DNA from: Polytrichum commune
Lineage: Eukaryota > Streptophyta > Polytrichopsida > Polytrichales > Polytrichaceae
NCBI GenBank assembly: GCA_950295325.1
Contig: OX485804.1
Coordinates: 19,654,001-19,718,000 of the forward strand
Direction of reading: 5' to 3'
Length of the DNA: 64,000 nucleotides
The position numbers were made by a program, and so were the translations under genes. Every line of letters starts with the position of its first letter. The stretch's first letter is position 1. Shown here in pieces: positions 35,098 through 45,972 of the stretch. The notes below the pieces were generated by a model, which searched no databases, was not told where the DNA came from, and saw nothing but the letters and a program-made list of their open reading frames with translations.

Positions 35098-36927
35098 TGT
35101 GAGGCCAAACCCCCCACCCTTAAGCGTCCGTAGTCCGAGTAGTGGGTTTGGGCTCACATTCCTCCGCGGTATTGGATTTGGACTTGGATGAGTCCATAGT
35201 GCAAGGTTCACCCTTCAAGTGGTCTTGGATTTAACTTTGGTCTTTGCTTCCTTTGTCTTGCCATCGCGAGAGTGTTCCACATTCTCCATTAAGTTGTGCA
35301 CGTGGTTTATTTTTAAAGAGAGGATGCAAGTGTTAAAAAAAACACTATTCTCTATAGTCAATCTCAAATACATTTACTTGTGAAAGCCACACATAACACT
35401 AACTAGCATAATGTAACTAACTACTTGTCTATGAGCTAATTAGGTAGGCTATCTACTAAGCTCCTTCATGAACCCATCTCTTTACTTTCTAATTACATAA
35501 ACCTAGCTCCTTCATAAACCCAGCTCCTTCATAAACCCAGCTTCTTAGCTTCTAACTAAACAAACCCAGCTCCTTCATAAACCCAGCTCCTTCATGAACC
35601 CAGCTCCTTAGCTTCTAACTAAACAAACCCAGCTCCTTCATAAACCCAGCTCTTTACTTTCTAACTAAACAAACCCAGCTCCTTTATAAACCCAGCTCCT
35701 TCATGAACCCACAACTTTGTAGTTGTAATCCCCAACTACCTCACTAATTATTCAAGCCCTTAACTAATCTTCCTACCTAATTTCCCTAATTCTACTAACA
35801 ACCCCTTTCTAATCACACAATTCTTCTCTAATCCTAAAATCCTAAAATCCTAGAGAGGAGAGGGGGAGAGAGAATTTCCTAACTTCACTAAGACTAACTA
35901 ATCCACACAAGTATATTTTTGCACTCATCACAACATCAAGTGCTCAACTCTTAAATATGGAACTTGCAACCACGTGTATTCAAAACATGAACTTTAAGTA
36001 CCACAAATTGGAATCATGAATTAACTTTAAAATCCTTCACGTCAACACTAATTCTACCAAGAGGTCAAGCCCTCTTCAAGGCTAACAAGCCTTGGCTCTC
36101 AAACTAAAAACTAAGCACACACATGTGCTCCAATATGGCTTCCCACACCCACACTTATAACTCGTGGGGTGCCTTGGAGCACAAAGGAAAGAGAGGATGA
36201 GTGAGGGAAGAATGAGGGATTATATAGTAAGCTTGAGGGGGTGAGCACCCTCAAGGCTCACGATAAGCCCTTGAGATTTCCTCCTACTTAGTAGGCGCCA
36301 ATCCTATCTTCTAAGCCTTCCTCCCTCAAATGATCAACAAGGATCCTAATTCGAACATTTAACTAGCCTTGGCTTTCTACCTACCACACTTTACCAAACT
36401 TGGGATGCTTCAACCCAAACTTAGCCTCCTTCGCTTTCCGCCGCCATAACTTTCTCCCCTTACTTTCCCAAATCGTCGCTCACCACTTAATTCAAACCAC
36501 GATGCTTAACTCGTGATTTGATTGGTGCTTTGAGAATTTGCTTATCCTCCACCTTGCATTCTTCCTTGGGCCTTCCCCATTAAGTGGCCATGATGAGGTG
36601 GTCCACTTGTGCGCTCCATGTGATCCTCCATTCATCCCAATTCGAATGCACTTGCCTCTTGAGTCACTTTGGTTGTCTCCATCCATTTGTACTAGCCTAC
36701 TCACTAACTACTCAATCCAAGTTCTCCTTACCTATCCTCATTCACTCAAATCCTTCCGAAGGTAAAAACACAATAACAACTCACATCCTAGCCTCTTACA
36801 ACATGGTACTTCTAAGACTAACATTTCACTCTTTTTATATTTTTGTGAAGTAACATGCTACTTCAAAGTGCATCAACTAACGTTTCAAGGGTCTAAGACT
36901 AAATGTGGGCACCCTTTTGGGCTCACA
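35098..36927 (-). repeat. 3' LTR of gypsy C
   Basis: Long terminal repeat, nearly identical to 44139-45967. Contains an internal direct repeat of CCCAGCTCCTTCATAAA (about 35500-35720). Confidence 0.95.
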
Positions 36928-36988
36928 TAATTGGCGACCATCGGGGGATGAATCCAAACATCTCTTGCTCCAAGGGTAAGTTGCCTAG

Positions 36989-39900
36989 TCAAGCTCGGTA
37001 CTCCTTACATCTACTTCCCGATGTACGGGTAGGAAAGAGCTCACCATTCAACGTTTCCAATTGAATTGAATTATTAGGAAAGACCTCATAGACAAGGTAA
37101 GGTCCTAACCATACCGCATTGAATTTTGCCGGAAATTCAAGCTTTCGTGCGTCTTGAATCATGACCATCATTCCCGGTGTTAGGGCCCTTCTCTTATGTC
37201 GTTTGTCGAAAGTAATCTTTCTCCTTCTTTGGATTGCCTCAATATGTTGAGCCGCCATTCTCCTCCCTTCGTCAAGTGCTTCCAAATCGGTTAGTCGATT
37301 TCGTAAGGATTGACTTTTGGTAAGTCTCGTACTCACGGCCACCCTAAGTGACTCGACTTCATATTCGATTGGTAGTGTCGCTTCAAGACCATAGACTAAG
37401 GAAAATGGTGTAGCACGCGTAGTTACCTTATAGGTTGTACGGTATGCCCAAAGTGCCGCCGTTAGTTTCGTATCCCAATCCCGCTTCGAGTCTATAACCG
37501 TCTTGCGTAGTATACTCACCAAAATTCCGTTAACCCTTTCCGTTTGTCCATTGGTTTGAGGGTGGTAGGGAGTAGTCTTCCGGTGATCAATTTTAAATTT
37601 CTCTGTCATCTCTCGAATCAAGTCATTCAAAAAGTGAGTACCCCTATCGCTTACTAGGATCTTCGGCACCCCGAACCGCGAAATTATGTTTTCGTACATA
37701 AATGTTGCCGCGTGTTCCGCCGTGTCGGTCTTCACCGCTTTGGCTTCCGCCCACTTGGTGAGGTACTCGGTTGCCACCACAATATATTTCATTCCTTTTG
37801 AAGATTGGGGATGGACCTCACCCACATAGTCGATGCCCCATTTTTCGAAAGGAATTAAGGGTAATGATACATGTAAAGGCATCTCCATTCTAAGGTCGTC
37901 TCGGGCATACCGTTGGCAAGCGTCGCATTTCCTTACATAGTCATGGGCGTCCTTAAATAGTGTAGGCCAAAAGTAGCCCGCTCTAAGTATTTTTTGCCCG
38001 GTGAGTTGACCCGAGAAGTGACCGCCGCAAGCGCTATCGTGGCAAGCGATTAAAATCGCTTCAACCTCCGTTTTTGACACGCATCGTCGTAAAATACCAT
38101 CGGACCCCCTTCTAAACAACCTATGGCCCACTACAACAAATTGCCTACTATTTACCCTCACCTTCCTTCTCTCTTCTTTTGTCCACTCTTTGGGCAACTT
38201 GTGGGTTGTTAGAAATTCCACTATGCCCGCATACCACTCCGGTGTAGAAGTGACCACAAAGAGGCTATCATCTACTAACATATCATTTACCGGATTTTTT
38301 CCTATCTCCTCCGACAACCTAGACAAGTGGTCCGCTTGTAAATGCATACGACCCGGTTTATATTCCACCGTGTAGTCGAATTCTTCTAATAACAAAACCC
38401 ACCTAGCTAACCTACCACTTAACTCCGCCTTGTTAATTAGATACTTGATAGCCATGTGGTCAACAAAAAATACAACCGGGTTGCACATGAGGTAATGCCT
38501 AAACTTTTTAACGGAAAACACCATGGCTAGGCACTCCCTCTCCGTTGTAGAGTAGTTTCTTTCGGCGGGGGTCAATTGCTTACTCGCATAAGCTATAGGT
38601 TGATCCTTCTCTTTTTCTCCCGTTGCTTGACAAAGCGCACTCCCTATTGCCACATTACTAGCATCACAATAGACGTGAAAAGGTTTACCCCAATTGGGTG
38701 GTATCAACACCGGATAGGTGCTCAACCTATCCCGCAATTCCTCAAAGGCTTTTTGACAAGCATCCGTCCACTCGAATTTGACATCCTTTTTGAGCAAATG
38801 GGTAATGGGCACCGCTATCTTTGAAAAATTAGGAATAAGTTCCCGGTACCATCCCACATGTCCTAACAACTTAGAGATCCCCTTGGAATTGGTTGGAGTT
38901 GCCAAGTCGCTTATGGCCGCAATCTTATCCGGATCGGGTTCTCTACCTTTCTCACTAACAACATAACCCAACAACACTCCCTTATTCACTCCCAAAAATG
39001 TCTTATCCGGGTTCAATGCTAACCTCATCTTCCTACACCTAACCAATGCCTCCCTAACACAATGTAGGTGATCATCCACATTTCTTTGTGTGCTAAAATC
39101 GTCCACAAAGACGGTCATGGATTTGAACAACAAGTCGGTGAAGATATACATTACTAATCGTTGGAAAGTAGCCGGGGCATTACATAACCCAAATGGCATC
39201 ACTACCCACACAAAAGTACCCCAAGGTGTAGTAAAAGCCGTTTTATGGATATCTTGGAGGGCTATGGAAATTTGATTATAACCCGCATACCCATCCATAA
39301 AGGTATATCGCGAATGACCTCCAACCTCCTCAAGCAACAAGGTGATAAAAGGTAAGGGGAAGTGATCCTTTTGTGTGCACGAATTCAATTTCCTATAGTC
39401 GACACAAACCCTTAATTTCCCATTTTTTTTCTTTACTAAGACCATAGGAGAAACCCAATCCGTGATTTCCACCGGCTTGATAAACCCGGCCTTCAATAAC
39501 CTTTCCAATTCCGCTTTCACCAACAATTGCAATTGAGGATTCATCCTCCTCTCCTTTTGTCTAATTGGCCTCGCCCCCGGAATTAAAGGAATCCGGTGCT
39601 CTACCATTTCCCTAGGAATTCCCTTAAGCTCATCGTAGGACCATGCAAAAGTATCACTAAACTCATCCACCAAATTGCTATACTCCCTAACCTCTTTCTC
39701 CCCCAATTTGGAGCCCATCTTCATTTGTCGGGTTTTTCCATTCTTTAATTTCACATCCACGTACCGCCAATCCGCTTCCGACACATGTGCTTGTTCCTCT
39801 TTGTTCCGATACCAATCGGAAGGCACATTGGGGTAATCTTTCACATCTTGACCTACAACTATCCCCGTAGACGTGGTCTTGAAATGTAAAGGCTCCTCCA

Positions 39901-42900
39901 ATTTCGATGACTCAATAATCACATCCTCCTCTTGAGTCCCATCTACATGAATTAAACTAACCTCACCCTCTTCCACGTCATCTACCCAAGGTGTTAACCC
40001 ACCGCTAACCCACTCTTCCTCGGTGAGCACCTCACATGGCTCCAACAATGAGCCCTCTCCTAAACTAACACTAGGAAATTCACTCCCTAAGCCTACTTGG
40101 TGAAATGTAACCATTACATCAACCTCGGACTCGGGGTACTCCCTTAGCCATTGGGCATAATCCCCATTATCCCCATAATTGTAAAAATTAGGACCTAGAC
40201 TTCCCGAGCCCGAATCTATAACAACCCTTTGACCTTCGGGATGGACGACTCCCACCAATGCCTTGCCAATCTCATTCTCGTTTAAGTCATCAATTTCCTT
40301 CTCCAATGGCAAATACATCTCCTTCTTCATCCATCCTTCTAATGAACCAATGGACACTATGACCCTATTACCCTCCGGACCATAAGTGATGGATGGTTTA
40401 GGTCCACCCCAATTGACCATAGCATTCGCCATCCGCAACCAAGGCCTACCTAGCAAAATGGGGAAGGTGTCCTTGTTGGAGTGCATTTTAATGACATGGA
40501 AGGTGACCAAGTACTCCTCACCTCCCGTAGTCATTCTACAATCCTTGATCATCCCCAAAGGCGTAGTCGAACTTTGATTTGCCATATTTATGACCAAAGG
40601 TGAAGGCCCCGTGAGTCCAAGTCCCAATTTTTTCATAGTATCCTCCGGTAGTATATTTAGACTACTCCCTCCGTCGACTAGCACATTAGGAACCACCTTA
40701 TCTACTATAACAACTTCTATTTCTATAGCTTTCACGTCTCTTCCACCTTGTGATTGGATCCTAGCGGCTATTTTAGCTTTCACCTTCCTCATCCTCTTGT
40801 GTACCGGCATTCCCTCCTTTAATGTTTTCCTTGCCGTGGGTGAAATTTCCAATAGTTGGCCGAAAGTAATATCCGCCTTGAGTGTACTAAGGTCCGCCCA
40901 CAAGTCGTACCCGGTAGATCTTTCCACCTTAGAATTACCCACTACGTCAAATTCGTCTACGGGAACCCCCGGTCCTTCCCATTCACCCACATCGCTATTA
41001 TCCAAGTCATGTACCGCATTAGTCCTCTCCCTATCTTGTAAAATTATATTTTCCCTCTTTACATCCTTAGTAGCTCTTCTAGCTACCCTATCCAACTCGG
41101 AGAGATTAATCTCTTCATCCGAAGAGTAATTTCCTTGCTCTCCTATTCCTACCTCCAACGGGGCATTTCCTCTCCTAGCCCTAGTAGTTACCGCTAGTGC
41201 AGGTGCTTCTTCAACCACACCCTTACCCTTCACTAACTCATATGTAATAGCATTGGTGTGAGGAGGCCATTGACTTTGCTCCTCTCCAATTCTCGTTGGG
41301 AGAGGAAGCATGTCATCACATGTGGCCTCCAACACTCCATCCATGAACCTAACATCTTGGGAGTTAGATGGTCCCGGATCCGTTGGAGGCGCTTGTCTCC
41401 CGTTACTACCATTAGGTGGAACTCCTTGTCTATTTTGTATTGGAATGTAACCGGTTGTAGTTTGCAAGCCCGGCGGTGGATGAAAAGTTTGCCTAGCATT
41501 ACTATGGTCATAGTATAAGTTAGGTGGCCTAAGTTCATTGGCCGGTACTCCTTGTGGCCTAGCACCTCGCATATTATCCCTTGCTTGTTGTTGTGGATTA
41601 GCCACCGGGTAAGGGACATTAATTATTTTGTCCGGTTGGCGACACGTATCCGAGGGATGACTTCCTCCACAATTGCTACAATTAAACTCTTGACCTTCGG
41701 ACCAACATTGTCCTTGAGCGTGCCACCTTCCACAAAAGGGATGAAATTCCTTCTTCTCTAAATTTTGGCCACCTTGCCCTCTAGGTTGTGGTCCTCTATT
41801 GCTTCCATTTCCATAGTGAGGTGGCGCTTGACCTCGTTGATTTTGTTGAGGTGGGTTACCGTTTCCTCTTTGGTCACGGTTTTGTCCACTTCTACAAAAT
41901 TGACGCGTGTGGCCCGGTTGGCCACATTGGACACACCATAATCCGGAAGAATGCCTACCCGACTCAACCGGGGGTGGAGGCCCCGGTTGTTGACTCCGGA
42001 TCATTAATGACATTTGATCCGTGAGGCTTTGCATTTGTTTTATCATAGCCTCTTGGAATCCTAGTTGGCTAGCACCTAGTCTTCTCTCAACCTCCTCCAA
42101 GTGTGGATCCGTTCTAGGGGCCGGTAGTGCCAAAAGAGGTGCCGGTTCCCTAACCGCTAAAGGTCGGGGACCGGTGTCCACAATGGCATATGGAATTTGG
42201 TTCTCATACTTAGCGGGTTCTACCGCTACCACCCTAGGGCGTATGGGGATGAATTGTGGGATCAATTCATCCTCCCTTCTCCATAGCCTTTCGTGATCTT
42301 TATCCAAGTTTTCAATATCTCTAGCCGCACGCTTGGCATCCGCCAAGGTCAAGGGATTCCTTTCTAGAACACCCCTAATAGTTCCGGACTTAAAAAACCC
42401 TTGAATGAAAAATTGCTTTAGCGTGTCGTCGTTGAGCATGGTACCCACAAATCTAGTGCACACTAAATCAAACCTCCTAATGTAAGCCGAAATTTCTTCC
42501 TCCCTTCCTTGCTTCAATGACGACAATGCCCTTAATGCGGTACTTTGACCCACTTCCGGCCTAAATTCGTTAAGAAACTCCCTTTGTAATTGTTCCCATC
42601 CCCTAAAATGTCCCTCGGCATGATCCCGATACCATTCATAGGCTTCCCCCTCTAGAGTGGTAGGAAACCACACTAACCAATAACCCGGGTCGGTTATGAG
42701 GAAGCTAGCCAACCGTTCGATATACCGTTCCATGTGCCGAGAGGGGTCCTCATCCTTGGTCCCATAAAATTTAGGGAGATGAGATGGCATATCCATCGCC
42801 GCTAAATTTTGTGGAACCACAATTGGTAGGCCTCTTGGCCTAACCAATGGGTCTATTGGAGGTATAGGAGGTATGGGCGGAATTGGGGGTATGGGTGGTG

Positions 42901-43228
42901 GATCCATCCCCCGTTCCTCGGCCATGGTGACCGGTGAACTATTCAACAATCCCCTATCAACTTCTACCGGGAATTCTTCTCTAAGTGTGTAATTTTCCGA
43001 AGAAGTTTCACCACTCAATTTGGAGGGAGTGATCTCCTCTTCAAGTTGAGCTCCAAGTTCTAAGGTGTCTAGAATTGACCTAGTCCTAGGTTCGACGTTC
43101 AAACAACTCTCTATTCTAACATTATCTTGTTCTAATCTATCACTGATTTTAGAGGACCGCCTCTTTCGAGTAGATTTCTCTAGTCCTACTATCAAACTTG
43201 GTTTTTGTGAGCGAGTCCTACCTTGCAT
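36989..43228 (-). CDS. Gag-Pol polyprotein of gypsy C (2,079 aa)
   Basis: A single intact frame. Order along the protein: Pro/Ser-rich N-terminus; retrotransposon gag core (about 150-330; LVWFPTTLEGEAYEWYRDHA); CCHC knuckle CVQCGQPGHTRQFC (about 428) plus a second Cys-rich block (about 500-520); aspartic-protease-like VLVDGGSSLNILP (about 851); reverse transcriptase (about 1209-1390) with the catalytic motif FVDD (about 1373); RNase H starting at VYCDAS (about 1521); integrase with the HHCC zinc region ending CDACQR (about 1768) and acidic residues in GIDYVG, VSDRGTHF and NGQTERVNG (about 1799, 1857, 1893). No chromodomain is evident at the C-terminus. The domain order PR-RT-RH-INT is that of Ty3/gypsy elements. 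The frame is apparently functional. Gypsy A is its decayed relative. Confidence 0.95.
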   Translation of the reverse strand: MQGRTRSQKPSLIVGLEKSTRKRRSSKISDRLEQDNVRIESCLNVEPRTRSILDTLELGAQLEEEITPSKLSGETSSENYTLREEFPVEVDRGLLNSSPVTMAEERGMDPPPIPPIPPIPPIPPIDPLVRPRGLPIVVPQNLAAMDMPSHLPKFYGTKDEDPSRHMERYIERLASFLITDPGYWLVWFPTTLEGEAYEWYRDHAEGHFRGWEQLQREFLNEFRPEVGQSTALRALSSLKQGREEEISAYIRRFDLVCTRFVGTMLNDDTLKQFFIQGFFKSGTIRGVLERNPLTLADAKRAARDIENLDKDHERLWRREDELIPQFIPIRPRVVAVEPAKYENQIPYAIVDTGPRPLAVREPAPLLALPAPRTDPHLEEVERRLGASQLGFQEAMIKQMQSLTDQMSLMIRSQQPGPPPPVESGRHSSGLWCVQCGQPGHTRQFCRSGQNRDQRGNGNPPQQNQRGQAPPHYGNGSNRGPQPRGQGGQNLEKKEFHPFCGRWHAQGQCWSEGQEFNCSNCGGSHPSDTCRQPDKIINVPYPVANPQQQARDNMRGARPQGVPANELRPPNLYYDHSNARQTFHPPPGLQTTTGYIPIQNRQGVPPNGSNGRQAPPTDPGPSNSQDVRFMDGVLEATCDDMLPLPTRIGEEQSQWPPHTNAITYELVKGKGVVEEAPALAVTTRARRGNAPLEVGIGEQGNYSSDEEINLSELDRVARRATKDVKRENIILQDRERTNAVHDLDNSDVGEWEGPGVPVDEFDVVGNSKVERSTGYDLWADLSTLKADITFGQLLEISPTARKTLKEGMPVHKRMRKVKAKIAARIQSQGGRDVKAIEIEVVIVDKVVPNVLVDGGSSLNILPEDTMKKLGLGLTGPSPLVINMANQSSTTPLGMIKDCRMTTGGEEYLVTFHVIKMHSNKDTFPILLGRPWLRMANAMVNWGGPKPSITYGPEGNRVIVSIGSLEGWMKKEMYLPLEKEIDDLNENEIGKALVGVVHPEGQRVVIDSGSGSLGPNFYNYGDNGDYAQWLREYPESEVDVMVTFHQVGLGSEFPSVSLGEGSLLEPCEVLTEEEWVSGGLTPWVDDVEEGEVSLIHVDGTQEEDVIIESSKLEEPLHFKTTSTGIVVGQDVKDYPNVPSDWYRNKEEQAHVSEADWRYVDVKLKNGKTRQMKMGSKLGEKEVREYSNLVDEFSDTFAWSYDELKGIPREMVEHRIPLIPGARPIRQKERRMNPQLQLLVKAELERLLKAGFIKPVEITDWVSPMVLVKKKNGKLRVCVDYRKLNSCTQKDHFPLPFITLLLEEVGGHSRYTFMDGYAGYNQISIALQDIHKTAFTTPWGTFVWVVMPFGLCNAPATFQRLVMYIFTDLLFKSMTVFVDDFSTQRNVDDHLHCVREALVRCRKMRLALNPDKTFLGVNKGVLLGYVVSEKGREPDPDKIAAISDLATPTNSKGISKLLGHVGWYRELIPNFSKIAVPITHLLKKDVKFEWTDACQKAFEELRDRLSTYPVLIPPNWGKPFHVYCDASNVAIGSALCQATGEKEKDQPIAYASKQLTPAERNYSTTERECLAMVFSVKKFRHYLMCNPVVFFVDHMAIKYLINKAELSGRLARWVLLLEEFDYTVEYKPGRMHLQADHLSRLSEEIGKNPVNDMLVDDSLFVVTSTPEWYAGIVEFLTTHKLPKEWTKEERRKVRVNSRQFVVVGHRLFRRGSDGILRRCVSKTEVEAILIACHDSACGGHFSGQLTGQKILRAGYFWPTLFKDAHDYVRKCDACQRYARDDLRMEMPLHVSLPLIPFEKWGIDYVGEVHPQSSKGMKYIVVATEYLTKWAEAKAVKTDTAEHAATFMYENIISRFGVPKILVSDRGTHFLNDLIREMTEKFKIDHRKTTPYHPQTNGQTERVNGILVSILRKTVIDSKRDWDTKLTAALWAYRTTYKVTTRATPFSLVYGLEATLPIEYEVESLRVAVSTRLTKSQSLRNRLTDLEALDEGRRMAAQHIEAIQRRRKITFDKRHKRRALTPGMMVMIQDARKLEFPAKFNAVWLGPYLVYEVFPNNSIQLETLNGELFPTRTSGSRCKEYRA

Positions 43229-44116
43229 TCCATAAGAATCGATCGACCCTCACTTGACCACACATAATCCTAGCAATTCCCCTCTTAATATTTTCACTTG
43301 TCTTGGTGTGGTTATAATTTTTTTAGGAGGTGAGGAAAAGAACCTGCAAGCCCACTTAGGTGAAAGAATCCCAATAGGTGATAGGCATGTTCATGTTAAT
43401 TTTTTGGTTAAGTCGGAGCATCACCTCCGCACCTTCCCGCAAATTAACACTCACCACAATACCGATTGTGAGGGGGTGACCTTCCGAGTAGATTATGTTA
43501 AAAGTCGAGGCTTCACCCTTCAACTTCTCACACCATCTACAATTCGGGAATTACCCTCTACAACGGATAACAACAATCACGAGTACAAAAGGCATTCCTT
43601 AATTAGTTAATGAGTTCACTTTGAAGAAATAAACATACCTTGAGCAATCGCATCCCCTTGTGAGTTAGCACTCCCCTCAATCGTGACTCAATGTAACAAC
43701 ACCATAAACTTTGTGAAATATTAATTTAATCTAGAGCATGAAATGACAACTCCCAAAACTTTGAGACTCACCCCGAGGTGAGTGTCAAAGTTCAATGTCC
43801 TAAGGTGAATTTACCCTCTAATGTTTTAATGAGCTACTCGGTTATAGGTTCCTTTTAAGTTCTTAGCAAATCCCCAAAAAGGTTGAGGACGTACCTTCGC
43901 CGCGCTCCTTCCTCAAAAATGAATTTGCGTAATTGACAATGCAATTCATTCCAAGGAATAGTTGAAATACAATGAATTCAAATGTAACCCAAAGAGAGAA
44001 TACTTACCGAGTTTCGGGTGCTCCTTCCCTTCTCTCAAGTTTGTGTCTCCAATTTTTCCTAGTTGCCTCCAAGTCTCCTAGTCGCCTCCAAGTCTTGTAA
44101 CTACCTTCCGCTTCGC

Positions 44117-44134
44117 TCCCGGCAGACGCACCAA
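44117..44134 (-). promoter_or_regulatory. Primer-binding site of gypsy C
   Basis: On the minus strand, four bases after the 5' LTR, the sequence TGGTGCGTCTGCCGGGAG fits a site complementary to a tRNA 3' end (begins TGG, complement of CCA). The same motif is in gypsy A at about 16650-16667. The tRNA is not identified. Confidence 0.65.
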
Positions 44135-44138
44135 TTAT

Positions 44139-45967
44139 GTGAGGCCAAACCCCCCACCCTTAAGCGTCCGTAGTCTGAGTAGTGGGTTTGGGCTCACATT
44201 CCTCCGCGGTATTGGATTTGGACTTGGATGAGTCCATAGTGCAAGGTTCACCCTTCAAGTGGTCTTGGATTTAACTTTGGTCTTTGCTTCCTTTGTCTTG
44301 CCATCGCGAGAGTGTTCCACATTCTCCATTAAGTTGTGCACGTGGTTTATTTTTAAAGAGAGGATGCAAGTGTTAAAAAAAACACTATTCTCTATAGTCA
44401 ATCTCAAATACATTTACTTGTGAAAGCCACACATAACACTAACTAGCATAATGTAACTAACTACTTGTCTATGAGCTAATTAGGTAGGCTATCTACTAAG
44501 CTCCTTCATGAACCCATCTCTTTACTTTCTAATTACATAAACCTAGCTCCTTCATAAACCCAGCTCCTTCATAAACCCAGCTTCTTAGCTTCTAACTAAA
44601 CAAACCCAGCTCCTTCATAAACCCAGCTCCTTCATGAACCCAGCTCCTTAGCTTCTAACTAAACAAACCCAGCTCCTTCATAAACCCAGCTCTTTACTTT
44701 CTAACTAAACAAACCCAGCTCCTTTATAAACCCAGCTCCTTCATGAACCCACAACTTTGTAGTTGTAATCCCCAACTACCTCACTAATTATTCAAGCCCT
44801 TAACTAATCTTCCTACCTAATTTCCCTAATTCTACTAACAACCCCTTTCTAATCACACAATTCTTCTCTAATCCTAAAATCCTAAAATCCTAGAGAGGAG
44901 AGGGGGAGAGAGAATTTCCTAACTTCACTAAGACTAACTAATCCACACAAGTATATTTTTGCACTCATCACAACATCAAGTGCTCAACTCTTAAATATGG
45001 AACTTGCAACCACGTGTATTCAAAACATGAACTTTAAGTACCACAAATTGGAATCATGAATTAACTTTAAAATCCTTCACGTCAACACTAATTCTACCAA
45101 GAGGTCAAGCCCTCTTCAAGGCTAACAAGCCTTGGCTCTCAAACTAAAAACTAAGCACACACATGTGCTCCAATATGGCTTCCCACACCCACACTTATAA
45201 CTCGTGGGGTGCCTTGGAGCACAAAGGAAAGAGAGGATGAGTGAGGGAAGAATGAGGGATTATATAGTAAGCTTGAGGGGGTGAGCACCCTCAAGGCTCA
45301 CGATAAGCCCTTGAGATTTCCTCCTACTTAGTAGGCGCCAATCCTATCTTCTAAGCCTTCCTCCCTCAAATGATCAACAAGGATCCTAATTCGAACATTT
45401 AACTAGCCTTGGCTTTCTACCTACCACACTTTACCAAACTTGGGATGCTTCAACCCAAACTTAGCCTCCTTCGCTTTCCGCCGCCATAACTTTCTCCCCT
45501 TACTTTCCCAAATCGTCGCTCACCACTTAATTCAAACCACGATGCTTAACTCGTGATTTGATTGGTGCTTTGAGAATTTGCTTATCCTCCACCTTGCATT
45601 CTTCCTTGGGCCTTCCCCATTAAGTGGCCATGATGAGGTGGTCCACTTGTGCGCTCCATGTGATCCTCCATTCATCCCAATTCGAATGCACTTGCCTCTT
45701 GAGTCACTTTGGTTGTCTCCATCCATTTGTACTAGCCTACTCACTAACTACTCAATCCAAGTTCTCCTTACCTATCCTCATTCACTCAAATCCTTCCGAA
45801 GGTAAAAACACAATAACAACTCACATCCTAGCCTCTTACAACATGGTACTTCTAAGACTAACATTTCACTCTTTTTATATTTTTGTGAAGTAACATGCTA
45901 CTTCAAAGTGCATCAACTAACGTTTCAAGGGTCTAAGACTAAATGTGGGCACCCTTTTGGGCTCACA
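44139..45967 (-). repeat. 5' LTR of gypsy C
   Basis: Long terminal repeat, 1,829 bp, nearly identical to 35098-36927. It should hold the element's promoter; I did not identify a TATA box. Confidence 0.95.
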
Positions 45968-45972
45968 CCAAG

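Larger units (their letters stand above)
35098..45967 (-). mobile_element. Complete, recent Ty3/gypsy LTR retrotransposon (gypsy C)
   Basis: Flanked by the 5-bp TSD CCAAG (35093-35097, 45968-45972). LTRs are 35098-36927 (1,830 bp) and 44139-45967 (1,829 bp), TG..CA. In the LTR stretches I compared (both ends and several internal blocks) they differ by one T indel near 35120/44160 and one C/T change near 35137; elsewhere they look identical. One uninterrupted gag-pol frame lies between them on the minus strand, so the 5' LTR is the right-hand one. It is inserted in exon 3 of the inner-element gene. No purine-rich tract is visible before the left LTR. Confidence 0.95.

Noticed and set aside
36492-36853. 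Small open frames within the gypsy C LTRs (also at 45532-45893)
   Set aside because: Present in both LTR copies simply because the LTRs are identical; no domain or codon signal.
38190-42296. Plus-strand open frames across gypsy C
   Set aside because: Antisense shadows of the intact gag-pol frame.
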